Below are positions 36,168 to 48,059 of a stretch of 64,000 bases of DNA, one piece after another. Position 1 is the stretch's first letter, and every line of letters begins with the position of its first letter. Source of the stretch: Quercus robur. Lineage: Eukaryota > Streptophyta > Magnoliopsida > Fagales > Fagaceae. The notes beneath the pieces are model-generated. The model saw nothing but the letters and a program-made list of their open reading frames with translations, had not been told where the DNA came from and did no database searches. Where the stretch lies: the NCBI RefSeq assembly GCF_932294415.1, contig NC_065535.1, positions 68,689,362-68,753,361 of the forward strand, in the 5' to 3' direction. The position numbers were made by a program, and so were the translations under genes.

Positions 36168-36387
36168 TTAAAATTAGGAAACTCAAAACTGGAAAACCAT
36201 AGGATCCTCACATGAGATAAGCCCAAGCCTTCTTTCTTTTCAAATTTTTTTTTTTTTTAAATTCAAATATTCAAGTACTAAAGTATTAACCACATGCTGG
36301 TGAAACCAAACCATAAAAAAAAAAATAATAAATAAATAAAACATGTCATGGAAGACAAAGAAAAAAGACACAAAAACTTGAGGACGT

Positions 36388-36469
36388 CGTGGGCGGCAGG
36401 ATTCGAACCTGCGCGGGCAAAGCCCACATGATTTCTAGTCATGCCCGATAACCACTCCGGCACGCCCAC
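36388..36469 (-). tRNA. tRNA-Ser (anticodon AGA), copy 2
   Basis: Base-for-base the same 82 nt as the gene at 33503-33584, same strand, 2885 bp away. All stems pair. A T5 tract lies 12-16 bases beyond the 3' end on the minus strand and a longer T run further on, suitable for polymerase III termination. The flanks show no similarity to those of the first copy. Confidence 0.96.
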
Positions 36470-36768
36470 TACATGACATATCATTGTTTAAAATAGTATT
36501 AACTCTAAATTTCAGAATTCAATAAACAAACCATTAAACAAACTAAAATTTTAAATATTTGTGATCAGCACTCGCTACATAAATTCTTTAACTTAAAATT
36601 TTTCAATCAAATGTGGGCTCTTGGAACTTGGAAGCAAAAGTGGGTTGACAACCATCCTACACAGAGCATTTATTTGAACAAAATTATAATCTTGTAGAGC
36701 GCATAGCTCGTTTAATGGGCTCACTACTAAACTAGGCTCACAATCTATTTATTGTTATGGGTGTTAGG

Positions 36769-37250
36769 ATTTCCTACAATGGGAAGGTCCTAAGGGTGAA
36801 AGTTCATACCCAAAGTACAATTGATTGTTTCCATCCCAAGCAGGCTTGCTTCCTTACTCTAATTCTCTGGTTCCCCACCTTAAAGTGTCTACCCCATGCT
36901 TTGTTATTTTCCCTCTATTTATAGGCAACCTAAGTGGGTCAATGATGATTACTTTTGATGAATTTTCGTGCAGGTGGGGCCCTTTAGGATTATTCCTGAC
37001 AAAAAAGGGCCCTACTTTGGAAATAGGTGCGTCAGTTTTAGGACTTGCAACAGACGTCAAATGTTGCTCAACGGCGACCTCCCCCAAGGCATTACCAAGA
37101 TACCCTGGAGCGGGCCCCGAGCAACATTAGACCCCGAGAATGAAACAGTCCATAGCTATTTCAGCCGAGCATCATGAATTGGGCCTAAAAAAGAACTCTT
37201 ATCCAACCTACGTCCCATGGGCTTCCCAACGATGGGCCGATAACCGTACA
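36769..37250. mobile_element. LTR-like retroelement fragment
   Basis: Starts TGTTAGGATTTCC and ends GATAACCGTACA, about 480 bp, with higher GC than its surroundings and a CTCTATTTATAGG TATA-like motif at 36912-36924. It looks like a lone LTR, but no target duplication was found, so borders and family are unsure. Fossil. Confidence 0.4.
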
Positions 37251-37774
37251 AATCTTATTACCGATAAGTTGTATATACCAATTACATAAATTGATTAGTT
37301 ATTCATACAACATTTTCTTGTCAATTATTTTTAAAATTGAAGGGAAAAGAAATAAGGAAAGAGAGTGAGAGAGAGGCTTTTTTGGTTCCTTTCTTATAAA
37401 AACGATACTTGTTTAAAGATATGTTTAAAGATGTCAACAAATTCTGCCAATTTTGGCTCAAGTTTGTTGAAACTTAATGAGTATATTTTTTAGTAATACA
37501 CATTGGATTATACAGTACTTAATTCATAACTAGAATTGGGTTTATAGTATTATTTTATATTTCTATACATAATAGAAATATAATATATTTTTTAAAAAAA
37601 ATCTTAATCATCAAAATTTTATTTGAGTTCCTCAAGGATAAATTCATAACTCTTCAACTGATTAAGTGATTCTATATGTTCATGAAATAGTTTTTTCAAA
37701 AAAAGATCTCATTATTAATTAAAAAATAATTTAATAATTAATGAACCACACGACAAAGGCTTATTATTCCCTGT

Positions 37775-38775
37775 AACACCTACATTAAGCCACATAGCAC
37801 AACTACAACTAAATCTAATGATAGCAAATAATAACACTAAAGTGGCTCTAAATAGAAGATGGTCTCAGCATGATCTTCATCGTGTTTTTTGTAACCATTC
37901 TAATGAATCCATTGAACATATTCTAATATCTTGCCCGTATACATCAATTATTTGGTCTTTATCTCTTTGGCCAATCATTGCTGCTTCTCTTGGGCATTTA
38001 TCTCCTTGTGACATTGTGAAATATGCAATTTTTCCTCATAAGCATTTACAGGTTTCTTTAAAAGATAGATACAAGATCACTCTATTTTGCTAATCCTCTT
38101 TGACAACATTTGGAGAATAAGGAACCAAACAATATTTGTAAATCACATGTCTAGTCCTAAAAGGGATGTTGATGTAATTAACAGGGCTTATTCAAAACAT
38201 ATAGTAGATTGGACATCTCACCTAGTACGTCCAACCTAGAAATAGTTTCCTTCCCAACCCGGTTGGATTAAAATAAATTTTGATGTTGCTATTAGACCTC
38301 ATGTCACAATCACTGATACTATTAGGAGAAATGAATTTGAAGATATCTTATTTGCTCATTCAAATCTCTTCCCTCCGACTCTTAGAGAAACACAAGATGC
38401 TTTTCAAGCCATCAAGATTGTAGTCTACCACAAGTACTCATATGTTCTCTTTAAAGGTGATTCCAAAGGAGTTATCGAGACTTTGTAGAACATCAATTCG
38501 TCTCCTCCTTGGTTCCTTGCCTCTTTTCTCCCAAATGTCAAAGTTGCTCTTAGTTCACTCTTTTGTTGGGATTTTTCTTTTGTTTCTAAGGATGTTAATT
38601 TCTTTCCCCACAACTAGGCCCATTGGGCTACTTTTTGTATTTGGGATGGATCAATTTTCATCTCTTCTCTTTCCCTTTGGGTTTTTTACCCAGAAGATTG
38701 AGACGAGTTGGATCCTTTATTTGGTCTCTTTCTTTATATTTATCCTTATTCAGCATACATGAAAAACAGAAAAAC
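37775..38775 (+). pseudogene. LINE (L1-type) 3' end with zf-RVT and RNase H
   Basis: 37818-38093 reads RRWSQHDLHRVFCN, SNESIEHILISCPY, DIVKYAIFPHKHLQVSLKDR, the zinc-binding region after the reverse transcriptase of plant L1 elements. After a stop, the frame gives GWIKINFDVAIRP (first RNase H Asp), LRETQDAFQAIK (Glu) and YSYVLFKGDSKGVIETL (second Asp), so the three catalytic acids are visible. Several stops and frame changes follow up to the end near 38770. The reverse transcriptase and ORF1 are missing: a typical 5'-truncated, decayed LINE. Confidence 0.8.
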
Positions 38776-38908
38776 AATGGGGACTGTGAGCCTGTGACTG
38801 TATTTCCTTACTATTTAATTCATTTACATATGCAATCAAGGTTGTGACTACAGTCTACAGCCACTGTGAATGCACAGGTAACTGATTCACTGAAAGTTTT
38901 CTGTTTTC

Positions 38909-38912
<4 letters not shown>

Positions 38913-38966
<54 letters not shown>

Positions 38967-38973
38967 TTTTTTT
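38913..38973. repeat. (AT)n-(T)n microsatellite
   Basis: About 18 AT units followed by 25 T. Confidence 0.92.
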
Positions 38974-39458
38974 TGAGTTAAAGTAAACTGAAGTTTAAGG
39001 ATTAGCAAGTCTCTGGTAGAAGCTGATAGAAGAAGTGCCTCTGAAATTATAGAGCTAATTTGTTCCAAACAACAAAACATCCTTCAGTAGTATATCATCA
39101 CATATATAAGAGTTTAATCTGCTATAGGAGTTCTGGGTCCATCCTATATATATATATATTAAATAATAATAAAAAAAAAAAATATGAAGCTAACAATAAT
39201 AATTTCTCTTTGATAGGAAACAATTTCATTTGAAATTACTGTGTACTTTTTTGGTTTTTAGCACCTAGATATATCAAATACTCGTCTGTTCCAAAAGTCA
39301 ACCTAGAAACAATAAGCCACAACTGAGGGAAAAACTAGCATGCTGAACACGAAACATTGTGGGCGCAACTAAATTATTGAATTTTATACATCATCACCAG
39401 TCACCACTTTGGTTTGGTTCTATAAGCAAAGCTTTAAGCAGGGACATTTTCTCATTAA

Positions 39459-39739
39459 GGGTCCGTTTGGATACAGCTGAAAACTGAAAACTGAAACTGA
39501 AAACTGAAAAACACTGTAGCAAAATAATTTTTAAATATGTGAATAGTATCGTGGGACCCACTTTTAATGAAAAAGTTGCTGAAAAATGTATTTTGTGGGA
39601 CCCATGAACAGTGCATAAAAGCACTGTTCACAACAAAAAAGTCAAAAAGTTACGGCTTGACCAAAAAAAAAAAAAAAAAAAATTTTTCTGAAACTTAAAC
39701 GTGCGTCTGGGAAGCAAAACGCGCTTCCCAAACGCACTC
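39459..39739. mobile_element. Tourist-type MITE, 281 bp
   Basis: Left GGGTCCGTTTGGATAC, right CTTCCCAAACGCACTC; TAA flanks at 39456-39458 and 39740-39742. It contains four AAACTGAAAACTG repeats near the left end and the GTGGGACCCA/ATGAACAGTGCAT motifs common to this family. It lies 0.2 kb past the 3' end of DPH1. Confidence 0.75.
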
Positions 39740-39965
39740 TAAATTTCTCTAGCTCAAAATTGAGAAAGACAAGAACCAATTAGGGACATTTGGTACCCAA
39801 TTTCTGAAACTATTTATTACAGAAATCATGCTGGCTAAAACACATCATACTATTTTACACATGAATCAATAAACATAGAATTTATAACTAAACCATTAAC
39901 ACCAGATCAAAACTGCAAGTGGTGAATCAAATCAAAGCATTACAGCAACATGGCCTGTAGAAGTT

Positions 39966-41243
39966 TCAGACATTTCTCCGCACAGGGCGAGACGGATTCT
40001 TCTTCAAATAAGTGGAATTCCACTCCCCACCATCCTGAGCATAATAATCCATTGGATAATCCCCATTCTCACCCCCACAACACTTGTCATTTTTCATGCA
40101 TCCCAATGAATTCACTGCCAAGTTCTTCTCCCACCAACCTGGTATAAACCTGAGTGCAATCTCTGCCTCAAATGTAGTTAAGAGCGGCTTTTTAAAGGCA
40201 TCACCCCAGTCAATGGACAACCTAGGACATGCAATTTGGATCCAAGCATCCACAGAGTCCTCAAACAACGCTACCCTCCCTGGGCTAATCTCCGACATCA
40301 AAACAACTGTATAATCCAAATCCTTCTCTCTCATTTTGGCCTCCAACCTCTCAAGACTCCTAGGATTCCCTTGCCTCCCTAGAGTCCCCAACACAATGCC
40401 CCAACTCTTGGCCTCCCTGGCCTTCAAAATTGCGTCCCTCCTTGACTCCTTCATCCCCTTATGATCATACTCCTCCAATAATAACTTTCCCAAATAAGGA
40501 TCATACCGAAATGCCTTAATTTCCGGGTTCGCTATCATAATCGCTTCCAAATGAAACCGCCCATCTGCCACAAACACTATGGCCTTATCCTCACCTTCAA
40601 TCTTAGGGACTCTTGGTGCAGTGCAACCAAGAACCTCACCTGCTGATAATGGCTTGGATTGCGGAATTGAGACACGGAATCCAATTTTCTCCAAGTCGGG
40701 CTTGATGGCCCGGATAGCAGAGGCAAATTGGATGGTACCAGCGAGGAATAATGTTGTGGTGGTGGGTAGATTAAGCTTGAGGGTCTGGAGCAGGCGACTC
40801 GTGTCAATCTGGATGTCAACGAAGACGTAAAGGCAGGGGATGGAGGTGGAGTCGATGGGGACCAGGCAACTGTGGCCATAATGGATGAGGAGGTCAGCAC
40901 CAAGGGCCGAGGCAGCGAGGTCGTCAACACAACACGCACCATAGGTGACATCACCAAGGACGAAGCAGTGGGAGATGGAGGCGAAGGAGGTAAAGATGTC
41001 AGAGAGGACGAGGGAATACATGAGGAGGCCTTCAGGCAATTGGAGGGCTAGGCGCTTGGCGCCCGTGGAGAGTACTCGCCACACGCACTTATGGACCTCA
41101 AAGTTGTAGTTAGAGGGGAGGAGGGCAATGGCGGCGTTGAGAGCTGGGTCATTAAGGATGGAGTCCGGGATTTGGTTCTTCACAAAGCGTTTTGGTGTGG
41201 GTCTAGCCTTCGGTTTCTCATTAACTGATAGCGACTGCTCCAT
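39966..41243 (-). CDS. DPH1: Diphthamide biosynthesis protein 1 (2-(3-amino-3-carboxypropyl)histidine synthase subunit 1)
   Basis: One uninterrupted frame of 425 residues. With DPH2 it forms the [4Fe-4S] enzyme that cuts S-adenosylmethionine to a 3-amino-3-carboxypropyl radical and adds it to the target His of translation elongation factor 2, the first step of diphthamide synthesis in the cytosol. The three cluster cysteines stand in the expected places: C104 (GDVTYGACCVDD), C207 (GEVLGCTAP) and C339 (QIACPRLSIDWGDAF). Other family landmarks are HYGHSCLVP, YVFVDIQID, DGRFHLE and WGIVLGTLGRQGNP. The start at 41243 (MEQSLSVNEKPKARPTPKRF) is preferred over an in-frame ATG at 41381, because the upstream part is Lys-rich and unlike the family. 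No intron and no lesion, so it is likely functional. Confidence 0.95.
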   Translation of the reverse strand: MEQSLSVNEKPKARPTPKRFVKNQIPDSILNDPALNAAIALLPSNYNFEVHKCVWRVLSTGAKRLALQLPEGLLMYSLVLSDIFTSFASISHCFVLGDVTYGACCVDDLAASALGADLLIHYGHSCLVPIDSTSIPCLYVFVDIQIDTSRLLQTLKLNLPTTTTLFLAGTIQFASAIRAIKPDLEKIGFRVSIPQSKPLSAGEVLGCTAPRVPKIEGEDKAIVFVADGRFHLEAIMIANPEIKAFRYDPYLGKLLLEEYDHKGMKESRRDAILKAREAKSWGIVLGTLGRQGNPRSLERLEAKMREKDLDYTVVLMSEISPGRVALFEDSVDAWIQIACPRLSIDWGDAFKKPLLTTFEAEIALRFIPGWWEKNLAVNSLGCMKNDKCCGGENGDYPMDYYAQDGGEWNSTYLKKNPSRPVRRNV

Positions 41244-42566
41244 GAATAAGACTAACAAACTGACACAAGAGGAGATGAGACGAGGGTCAGCCTCTTGTTT
41301 CTTTCTCAGGTTTTCCTTACTTTTTTTCTTCTTCTTTTTTAATACAATAGGTGCTCCCCAACTATCTGCAATAAAAATCAAAATTCCATAAAGGGGTAAG
41401 TAGAATACCTAATAAAATTTAATAAACACTAGTATGCTTATGCGATGCATGGAATAATTAAAAATTATATGTGAATTAAATAAAATATCTTACGAACATC
41501 ATTGAAACTATCTCAATGATTAGTGAGTCACTTAAAACTTTAACCAAGTTTCACCTAGAGTAAATTAATTTTCTTAAGAATTAACGAGCACAAAAACACA
41601 TTAATTCATGACGTGTATACATACCTATGTTGAGCTACTTTGTGGAATCACTATATGCAGTGTTAGTTTTTTTTTTTTTTTTTTTTTTTAGAACACAAAA
41701 TTATGATATATAATCAAAATAACTAAAATAAATATTAAATTTGATTTCAAATTAATTGAAACTTTTGGTAATAGAATTTTAAATCTCTTTAAACTTGACC
41801 TAGGTAAACTATCCTAGCAATAAATAAGTCAATTGACATTTTGGTAATAAAATTTAGTCTATGGTACCCAATAGCATAACTATGATTTCTACTAGTACCC
41901 AACTTTTATTATATAGTATATGATATGATATATAGCACATCATATCCATTTGTGTTTTGTGTTCAATGCCCGATCAAACCAATCAAGTAAGGGAACAAAT
42001 TCTAAATTTTCTATTACCTTTTTTACCCAAAACCCCCCATTCCAAAGAATTCTATTTCGTATCTAATGCTTGCAACTCATAGCCCTCCAACTGGCACATC
42101 AAGGCTGCCTCAAACTTGGGTGGGCTGGAATAAATTGCATAGACAAATCATTAATGGCTAGAAATTAAAAAAGACAAAAATAACTACTCAGCATATCTAA
42201 TTTATTAACTATACATGAAATCCCAATTATTCATTTTTAGCACTTTGAATCAGATAGAAGCAAATGAAGGAACACCTAGATAAAAAAGAAGAAGAAGAAA
42301 TGGCATGAAATTTAAAGCTGAATCACAAAAGGTTTAATATTTAGAACCCGAAACAACAAAATTCCTTACAAAGCTTAGCCTAAAACACCCATTTGGCACC
42401 AATTAAAGGTAAAAGACTCAAAATTTGAAAGTCATAGGATCCTCACTTAAGAGGACAAAGAGAAGGAAACCTACAGATGAGATAAATCATAAATATAACA
42501 AATGGAATTTTCGTAAGATAAACATTCTTGTAATACGACTAAATATTATAAATTTTTTGGCAGTGA
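41244..42566. other. AT-rich region upstream of DPH1
   Basis: No gene or bounded element recognised. A long T run lies at 41666-41688. Confidence 0.5.
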
Positions 42567-43256
42567 GGCCAAAGCCCACCTCAGATAATAAAATCAACTC
42601 TGTCCCTTTGTCAGGACAGGGAAACTAGCTTGTTTTGAAACGGGTCAAAAGAAAAAAGAATGAATCATGAGCTAAAAGAAGCTTTGGACCAAAATCAGAG
42701 AGTATTTTTGTGAAATCTAATAATAAAGTCAGGCTATGAAGCCCTTCCTTCAGCTGGTTTTGGCTTGCCCCCTAGTAAGCAAGTTCTTGGTTCACTCAGT
42801 ATTTAAGCACAAAGGCTTCAGCGTTTTCTATTGAGGAAGACAAAGAAGACCGACACTAGTTTGATGATGAACATGCTTTCATTGCTTATGGCGATAGAGG
42901 TTCCAATGCTCTGCAAATTTGGTGATTTGATGTGTAATGAGGGGCTAGTTCTAGGTTGGGGAGGAGAATGCGTCTCATGCATTGGATATATGCATCCTTT
43001 CTTTCACAATGTGTGGGTCACACACAACTGTAGGGGTCCAAACACTATGAGAAAGAGGATTCATATATCAGATCTATGAGATCATTTTTGATTGGGGAGG
43101 TGGAAAAACTAAAAAATATATTTCTATATAGGTTTGAATGTGTCCTGGGATCATTTCTAAGGTTTTGTGGTGGGAGTAGTTTTACTTGACAACACTGGAT
43201 CTTGTGTAGCAACAGGCAACATCCTTTCCTTAGGACTTTAACACTAAGTGCTAAGT
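42567..43256. repeat. Duplicated segment A, copy 1
   Basis: Shares continuous similarity with 45273-45931 (ATAATAAAATCAACTCTGTC, GAAGCCCTTCCTTC, TTTCACAATGTG, ACACTAAGTGCTAAGTA). Several small indels separate the copies. Non-coding; its origin is unknown. Confidence 0.8.
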
Positions 43257-43554
43257 AATCGTTTGGGAGAGTATTCATTGGTTTATTGGATTAAAAAAAA
43301 GAGGTGGGAACAAGTTCATATATAGCTAAACAAAATAAGTATGGCTGCAGCTAATAAAACATAAGGCTCTAACAAATTGTACATAAGCCAGAAAAAGCTA
43401 AAAATAAACCCTGGTCAGACCCTGAGATAATTTATTTATATGCCCTCAAAATATATTTTTTTTCTTAAATAATCTGATGCTTGAAATGTTAGAATTTTAG
43501 AGAGTAAAAGAAATTAACATGTTTATCTAATTATATATAGAAGATATTTAGATA

Positions 43555-43862
43555 AAGAAGGAGAAAATTTTAAAGTTTAAACCCAAAAAATAAAAATTGT
43601 TTATGAAGAAATTGTATGGGCTTTGTGTAGTGATGTAAGGTTTGGTATATATACAAGAAGAAAACATAACAAAAATCGTGTTCAGATTATATAAAAGAAG
43701 AAAAAATACCAACTAAACAACGACGACAGTGATCAGTTTCACATGATACCAGCTGCAACAATCATGTTTATATACAGATGGATACAAGAGCAAGTGAGGT
43801 TTGGTGTATCGCATAAAAAAAAATAAAAAAATAAAAAATAAAAACAGCATTAGCCCAAATTG
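43555..43862. repeat. Duplicated segment B, copy 1
   Basis: Matches 47262-47525 (AGGAGAAAATTTTAA, TTTATGAAGAAATTGTATGG, CAGTGATCAGTTTC, ATGTTTATATACAGATGG). It ends at CATTAGCCCAA, exactly where the hAT-derived coding sequence begins. Confidence 0.78.
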
Positions 43863-45272
43863 GGTTGCATATATTCTGTGAGGGATTATGTTTTGAATGA
43901 TTTGTGGTGGGACAAGGTTGCATATATTCTGAGATTCACAGGACCTATTTATAAGATGCTTCGAGTGGCTAACACGGATGCGCCTATTCTCCATAATGTG
44001 TATGAAATGTGGGATTCCATGATAGAAAATGTGAAGAAAGAAATATACTGGCATGAAGGCAATGAAGACTATGAGGAGTCTCCATTCTATGAGGTGGTAC
44101 ACAGTATACTCATTGAATGTTGGACTAAAAATTGCACACCACTTCATTGCCTAGCCCACTCCTTGAATCCAAAGTAATTTTCTATCTCTTTAATCTTTTC
44201 TTTTATATTCTTTAGGCATTTTTAAACAAATAAACTAAAATCATTAGTTGTACTTATTTGTTTGCTTTTAACTAGGTATTATACTAATCAATGGATTGAG
44301 GAAGTTAGAGGCCGTGTTGCGCCACATAAGGATGCTGAAATTTCTAGGGAGAGAAACAAGTGCCTCAAAAGATTCTTTCCTGATCTTGATGATAGGAAGA
44401 ATGTTGCTGTGGAGTTTGGTTTGTTTTCAGGAATTATGGCTTATGATGATGATAACATGGATGATAGGTGGACCTTCGATCCAATGCTTTGGTGGTCAAA
44501 TTATGGGTCCAAGTTACCAATGCTTCAAACTTTAGCTCTAAAGCTTCTTGGACAGCCTTGCTCATCATCATGCGCCGAGAGAAATTGGAGTACATATGGC
44601 TTCATCCATTGTATGAGGAGGAATAGAATTACTCCTAAACGTGCTGAAGATTTAGTGTTTGTTCATTCTAATCTTCAACTTCTTTCAAGGATGAGGGAAG
44701 AGTACACTAAAGGAAACTCTAAGAAGTGGGACATTGGTGGAGATACTTGGGATGAACCATTTGGAGGACCTGGGTTGCTTGAGATTGCTCATCTCACACT
44801 AGATGAGCCAGAGATGGAGATAAGTCTTGTAGAATGATGACTATGTTGATGAAGATGATGTTGTTGTTCTGTGATAATCTTGAAAGTTTAAAACTTGTTT
44901 TTCTTTTATGTTTTTAGTTTGATGTTGAACTTGTTGTTCTATGGTAATCTTGAAAGTTTAAACTTTAAAGCTTGTTTTCCTTTTATGTTTTTAGTTTGAT
45001 GTTGAATGTAGCCTATTTAAACCTATGGTTTGTACTCTAAACATTTTATGTGTATTATTGTCCTACTTTGGGTGTTAGTTTACTTATTTGTAGTTCTTAC
45101 ATAATTTAAATTCTAGACATAAACGTATTTTATGTCTAAAAATATTAAAAAATATGCCTAAATATAAAATTTAATTAATTATTTAATTGCCATACTCACG
45201 TGGTGTCGTACACTTATTTTCAAAAATTGCCATACCCCTGTATCCGTACCCGTGTCTATGTTGGTGCAACTT
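43863..45272 (+). pseudogene. hAT transposase, C-terminal remnant
   Basis: Frames at 43866-44173 and 44276-44837 join across a GT-AG intron (44174-44275; split Lys codon). The first part reads VLNDLWWDKVAYILRF, GPIYKMLRVANTDAPILHNV, WDSMIENVKKEIY; the second LWWSNYGSKLPMLQTLALKL, SSCAERNWSTYGFIH and LVFVHSNLQLLSR, the hAT dimerisation domain (Dimer_Tnp_hAT). The BED zinc finger, the DUF659-like part and the first catalytic Asp are absent, so about half the protein is missing at the 5' side. The retained frame is clean with stop TGA at 44835-44837. The 3' flank (to about 45272) holds GTATCCGTACCCGTGTC, probably the element's 3' terminal region. Confidence 0.75.
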
Positions 45273-45931
45273 AGGGCCAAAGCTCACCTCAAATAATAAA
45301 ATCAACTCTGTCCCTTTGTCAGGACAAGGAAACCAGCTTGTTTTGAAACGGGTCAAAAGAAAGAAAGAATCATGTCCTAAAAGAAGCTTTGGACCAAAAT
45401 CAGAGAGTATTTTTGTGTAGTCTAATAATAAAGTAAGGCTATGAAGCCCTTCCTTAAGCTGGTTTTGGCTTGCCCCTTGTAAGCAAGTTCTTGGTTCACT
45501 TGGAATTAAAGCACATAGAGCTTCAGCACTATCTATTGAGGAAGACAAAGAAGACCGACACTATTTTGAAGATGAACATGCTTTCATTGCTTATGGTTAC
45601 CTAGGTTCTAACGTTCTGCAAATTTGGTGATTTGATGTGTAATGAGGGGTTAGTTATATACTTATATGCATCATTTATTTCACAATGTGTAGGTTGCAGA
45701 CAACTGTAGGGGTCCAGACACTATGAGAGAGAGGATTCATATATCCGATCTATGAGATAAGTTTCGGTTGGGGAGGTGGAAAAAACTAAATATATATTAA
45801 CATATAGATTTGAATGTGTCTTGGGATAATTAATAAGGTTTTGTGGTTGGAGTAGTTTTATTTAACAACACTAGTTTTGTGTAGCGATGGGCAACATGCT
45901 TTCCTTAGGACTATAACACTAAGTGCTAAGT
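45273..45931. repeat. Duplicated segment A, copy 2
   Basis: Second copy of 42567-43256, same orientation, about 2.7 kb away. It stops at GTGCTAAGTA, where sequence with a TAGGGCTATACGCAG end begins. Confidence 0.8.
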
Positions 45932-47260
45932 AGGGCTATACGCAGTTCGGTTCAGTCCGGTCGGTTTTGAAGAGGTTTTTTGCACCACACCTATAGGGTG
46001 AAGTTTCACCTAATGCATGACTGCACCTTAGTTTTAAAGGGTAAAAACCAGTCTACACAAGGTGCGGTTAATTTCAGCGGTTTGGTGCGGTTAGTTCGGT
46101 TATTTGGGCTGGACTTTTAAAAATTATTATTCTAAATTTTGGGCTTTTAGGCCTCTAAAGAATAGCATTTGAGCCCATTTTGACTTAATTACAACATATA
46201 CACAAACATTCACCAAGTTCTATAACCATCTGCAGATAACAACCATTCAAGCAGCTTTCTCAATGCTAAAAAGACACATTAGCTTGTATAATAAAATAAT
46301 AACATTAGCTTTTTCATTGCTAAAATCACAACAACAAGATAATCACCGAAAACCACAATAGCAGGACATAATCAACTAAAATCACAGTAGAATAATGGAA
46401 CAATAGGATAATCAAGAAATAAAATTACAATCTTTGAACCCTAAAAAAAAAAATCAAACATCAGTGAACTAAAAAATAAATAAAAAATAGACTTAGAAAA
46501 TACCCTAGAAGTCTTTGATCCTTTCAAATTTAGTCCTTTATGAGGCTAAATCGCTTAAAACACCCCTGAAATTGCAAGAAAATAACCCAAAAAACAAAGA
46601 TTAGAATCACCAAATAAGTTGATCGTTGAACAAAAAATACCCAAAAAAAAAATTAGGGATTAGGGTTTACCAAATAGCTCTGCGGTGGAGAACTGAGAGG
46701 AGAGAGAGAGAGACTGATTGGCTTAGGAAGTGTGAGACTGTGAGAATAAATTTTTTTCAGAGGGTGAGAGAGAGTGAGACCGGGACTGTGTGTTCTTGAG
46801 ATGAGCGAGAGGAGAATACGAGGGAAAAATACCGTTTGTTGGGCGGGATTGGGCTGTGTATATTTTAGAATTGGAAAAATACAGAGTAAAAGAGTTGAAA
46901 AAAAATATTGCACAGTAATAATAACCCCTAAACGAGAGTTGTGTAAAAAAAGAACTCTAAAACGACATCATTTGGTGATGGTTTAAAAAGAGAAGTCTAA
47001 AACGACACAGTCTTTTCAAATTAGATATTATTACTCCTATATTATAATGGCCAAACTACCAAACGTGAAATGACATAAACTTAGTTATTCAGCCAAAAAA
47101 AAAAACCGAAATGGTCTTGAACACGCTCACTAACTCTGTATAAGTCTGTAACTCAAGTTCCAATATATATATATAAGGTCGGTCAGTTTTCTCTTCGGTG
47201 TGCAAATCTTGCAGCCGATCACCGGACCGGCCGACTTCGGTAACGGAAAACGTCGGCCGA
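45929..47260. mobile_element. Probable hAT-like insertion between segments A and B, copy 2
   Basis: Begins TAGGGCTATACGCAGTTCGG followed by repeated GGTTCGGTT/CGGTTTGGTGCGG motifs, as at the ends of plant hAT MITEs. The inside is non-coding, with a GA-rich part (46684-46830). I could not find a matching right terminus near 47.2 kb, so the element is either truncated or wrongly bounded. Confidence 0.4.
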
Positions 47261-47261
47261 C

Positions 47262-47482
47262 AATAAAGGAGGAGAAAATTTTAAGGTTTAAATAAAAAAA
47301 AAAAGGTTTATGAAGAAATCGTATGGGTTTTGGATAATGATGTAAGGTTTGATATATATACAAGAAGAAAAAAATACCAACTAAACAACAACGACAGTGA
47401 TCAGTTTCAAATGATACCAGCTGCAATAATCATGTTTATATACAGATGGATACAGGAGCAATTGAGGTTTGGGGTATTGCAT

Positions 47483-47523
<41 letters not shown>

Positions 47524-47525
47524 AT
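47262..47525. repeat. Duplicated segment B, copy 2
   Basis: Second copy of 43555-43862. It carries a 39-base A run at 47484-47522 where copy 1 has a shorter, interrupted A-rich run, then CATTAGCCCAA as in copy 1. Confidence 0.75.
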
Positions 47526-48022
47526 CATTAGCCCAATAAGCGTAATTAAATTTAGTGGGGAGAAAGAGAGAGAGAGAGAGCAGAGTTTTAGTGAATGGAT
47601 ACCTGCTAGAACTTCAACTCAATTTTAATATTAAATGGAAACAAATTTTATCAATTGTATCAATTACCTTAAACCAAGCAAAAGAATGCAAATTTAGGGT
47701 CACTACAGAAAGAAGTTATCATCAAAATCAATTATCTTTACAATTTAACAATTCAGCATCAACCTTAGTTATGACTCATTGAAGTTGTCTATTCAGAAAT
47801 TCAATTAAATAAAAATAAACTTGGCTCAGACATAATAGAGCTTCAATTCAAGCTAACATTATTAATTTGGCTAAAAGCATAGAACAACACAATATATATA
47901 TATATAGAAACTTGGGTGGTCTTATGATTGAGGTACAAGTAAGTAACAAACGTTGTTATATTTCAAACTCAAACAAATAGTGACAAAAAATGAAACCCAT
48001 GTCTTTCCGTCCCAACTGCTTG

Positions 48023-48059
<37 letters not shown>

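Noticed and set aside
36825-37177. Overlapping frames of 69-101 codons on both strands
   Set aside because: They fall in an LTR-like fragment with higher GC, where open frames are expected by chance; no domain is recognisable.
38820-39080. 86-codon minus-strand frame with Lys and Tyr-Ile repeats
   Set aside because: Entirely driven by the T and AT runs of the microsatellite at 38913-38973.
41128-41391. 87-codon + strand frame overlapping the DPH1 start
   Set aside because: Antisense shadow of DPH1, with no independent support.
45929-47260. Complete hAT element between segments A and B of the second copy
   Set aside because: The left end is convincing but no matching right end or 8-bp duplication could be found, so only a low-confidence call is kept.
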